Of a stretch of 8,468 nucleotides of DNA, positions 7,088 through 8,468 are shown in pieces. The notes under the pieces are model-generated. The model saw only the letters and a list, made by a program, of their open reading frames with translations. It was not told the DNA's origin and searched no databases. The DNA comes from Flavobacteriales bacterium. Lineage in GTDB: Bacteria > Bacteroidota > Bacteroidia > Flavobacteriales_D > Sanyastnellaceae. Numbering within the stretch: position 1 is the first letter of the stretch; every line of letters starts with the position of its first letter. The DNA is taken from assembly GCA_028823435.1 (NCBI GenBank), contig JAPKBK010000072.1, positions 1 through 8,468 of the forward strand. Direction: 5' to 3'. A program made the translations under genes and the position numbers.

Positions 7088-8468
7088 ATGAACAGCGAAA
7101 GCGAAATAGATGATTTAGTCAAGCGATACGAGCTCATGGTGGATAAGGGTGAAAACCGTTATTTCGATGTGGAGGAGTTCGAAATGTTGATTGGGCATTA
7201 TCTAAGCTTTGGTGAAATTGAGAACGCTCAGCTGGTGCTTCATTATGCGAGTAATTTGTTTCCAGAAAGCATCAATCTTCAATTGAGAGAAGCACAAATA
7301 CTGGCTGGCCTGGGAAAGCATATTAAAGCAATTCCCCGATTACAAAATCTCCTTGCTTTTGAACCTCAAAATGAAGAAATTCATTTAACCCTTGCGTCTA
7401 TTTACAGCAAGATGGAAGAGCATATAAAAGCAATTGACCATTTCAAAAACGCATTCAACAATTCTGACACAGATTTAAAATCAGAAATAAGACTTGACAT
7501 TGCCCTGGAATATGAGAATTTAGGGGATTGGAAAAAAGCCATTGTTGTCCTTGAAGAAGCACTTACCCATGACGCTTCTAACGAGGCCGCATTGTTTGAA
7601 CTGGCTTTTTGTTATGACAAAATTAATGACCTTAAAAGTGCCATTAAATTTTTCCATCAATTTCTGGACGAAAACCCATACAGTACTATCGGCTGGTATA
7701 ACTTGGGGAACGCATACCACAGAATAGGATCCATTAAGAAAGCGATTGATGCGTACGATTTTGCAATCGCAATTGACGACAAGTACGTTCAAGCATATCA
7801 ACAAAAGGCGGAAGCGTTTGGATGCAATGACAATTTCACTGATGCGTTAGAAACATATCACGAAATTTTAGAAATTGAAGATGCTACACCGCATACGCTT
7901 TGCTCTATTGGAGAATGTTATGAGAGACTCAATCACTATTTAGAAGCTGAGGCATACTATAAAAAGTGCTTAGATCTCAATGAGGGATACCCCGACGCAT
8001 ACATAGGCCTAGGTGTCCTAGGTGACCTTCAGTCTGATGATGCTTTGGCAGTCACATGTTTTGAACAAGCTGTTCTCTTGGCGCCTGAAAACTCAGACTA
8101 TCGTTTGCTTCTTGCAACCGCGTTAATGAAGCTTGCGAAACCTCAAGAAGCTGAATTACAATTTATTGAAATCCTAGATAGAGAGCCGAAAAACATAGAG
8201 GCGTGGGAAGGTCGCGTTGACAATCTGCAACGTCTCAATGCACATGAAGCAGCCTTGGAGCTGTTAGAAGAGGGACTCAAAACAGTTCCTGAAACGACCC
8301 ATCTGAGATATCAAGAGTTTGTGAGCATCTTCTCTAGCGGAAAAGAAGCAAAAGCGCTTGACTTATTAGACACACTCCTTATCAATCATTACGACAGTGC
8401 ACGTAGAATTTTTAAATCATTCCCTGACTTGCTCAATGACAACAGGATTGCGGATAGATATAACCGCC
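7088..8468 (+). CDS. Tetratricopeptide-repeat (TPR) protein, 3' end outside window
   Basis: Long, soluble, acidic protein made almost wholly of TPR units, a helical scaffold for protein-protein contacts; no enzymatic domain is seen. From the ATG at 7088, 460 codons are present and the frame is still open at the right edge. The first about 60 residues hold an acidic stretch with YFDVEEFE (25-32), a combination I associate with a TPR protein common in Flavobacteria. From about residue 64 onward, roughly ten repeats of about 34 residues follow; the clearest is at 203-236 (WYNLGNAY...AIDAYDFAIAID). No signal peptide or membrane helix precedes the repeats. In-frame ATGs also exist at 7049 and 7067; the candidate -7 element at 7053-7060 would make 7049 impossible and 7067 leaderless, so 7088 was chosen, but 7067 remains open because it adds acidic residues. 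Function unknown. Confidence 0.85.
   Translation, partial: MNSESEIDDLVKRYELMVDKGENRYFDVEEFEMLIGHYLSFGEIENAQLVLHYASNLFPESINLQLREAQILAGLGKHIKAIPRLQNLLAFEPQNEEIHLTLASIYSKMEEHIKAIDHFKNAFNNSDTDLKSEIRLDIALEYENLGDWKKAIVVLEEALTHDASNEAALFELAFCYDKINDLKSAIKFFHQFLDENPYSTIGWYNLGNAYHRIGSIKKAIDAYDFAIAIDDKYVQAYQQKAEAFGCNDNFTDALETYHEILEIEDATPHTLCSIGECYERLNHYLEAEAYYKKCLDLNEGYPDAYIGLGVLGDLQSDDALAVTCFEQAVLLAPENSDYRLLLATALMKLAKPQEAELQFIEILDREPKNIEAWEGRVDNLQRLNAHEAALELLEEGLKTVPETTHLRYQEFVSIFSSGKEAKALDLLDTLLINHYDSARRIFKSFPDLLNDNRIADRYNR

Noticed and set aside
7520..7804. Open frames on both strands inside the TPR gene (7520-7804 minus, 7542-7727 plus)
   Set aside because: The TPR frame is continuous through this region with clear repeats, so the others are chance frames.
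1..8468. Possible hidden system such as CRISPR array, mobile element, defence island or RNA gene
   Set aside because: No regular repeats, terminal inverted repeats, transposase, integrase, tRNA-like fold or rRNA segment was seen; nearly all bases are in housekeeping-type genes with normal spacing.

Overview
The window looks like an ordinary chromosomal stretch from a member of the Bacteroidota, most likely a flavobacterium-type lineage. The grounds are the gene families: a K+-dependent membrane pyrophosphatase, a YceI lipoprotein, a P-loop deoxynucleoside kinase, a bacterial GH3 protein, a hexosamine/hexose phosphomutase of the 'GGEGNGG' type, and a long cytoplasmic TPR protein with an acidic 'YFDVEEFE' N-terminus. 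Start sites generally lack strong Shine-Dalgarno sequences, and one intergenic site matches the Bacteroidota promoter pattern TTTG...TAnnTTTG. The taxonomic call is inference; there is no rRNA or other marker here.

Layout. From the left edge to about 2.0 kb, two genes read rightward: the 3' part of hppA (5' end outside the window) and, 4 bases later, a YceI-family lipoprotein gene. A hairpin with A- and T-tracts on its two sides (about 2025-2056) sits between this pair and a convergent leftward set, so it probably ends transcription from both sides. The leftward set, in order of transcription, is glmM-like phosphomutase (6928 to 5534), cysteine desulfurase (5485 to 4325, GTG start), GH3 protein (4308 to 2776) and deoxynucleoside kinase (2704 to 2078). 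Gaps are 48, 16 and 71 bases, consistent with one operon, with a good candidate internal promoter before the desulfurase gene and a weaker one before the kinase gene. A divergent intergenic region of about 160 bases (6929-7087) separates this set from a rightward TPR gene that runs off the right edge.

How the genes fit together. The pyrophosphatase uses PPi to pump cations across the inner membrane. The leftward genes cover sugar-phosphate isomerisation for cell-wall precursors, sulfur mobilisation from cysteine, an acyl-adenylate-type enzyme of unknown substrate, and deoxynucleoside salvage; I see no single pathway joining them. No mobile element, CRISPR array, tRNA, rRNA, phage gene or defence system was recognised. 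The least understood items are the GH3 protein and the TPR protein. I did not find evidence for a previously undescribed system, and the findings are scored accordingly.
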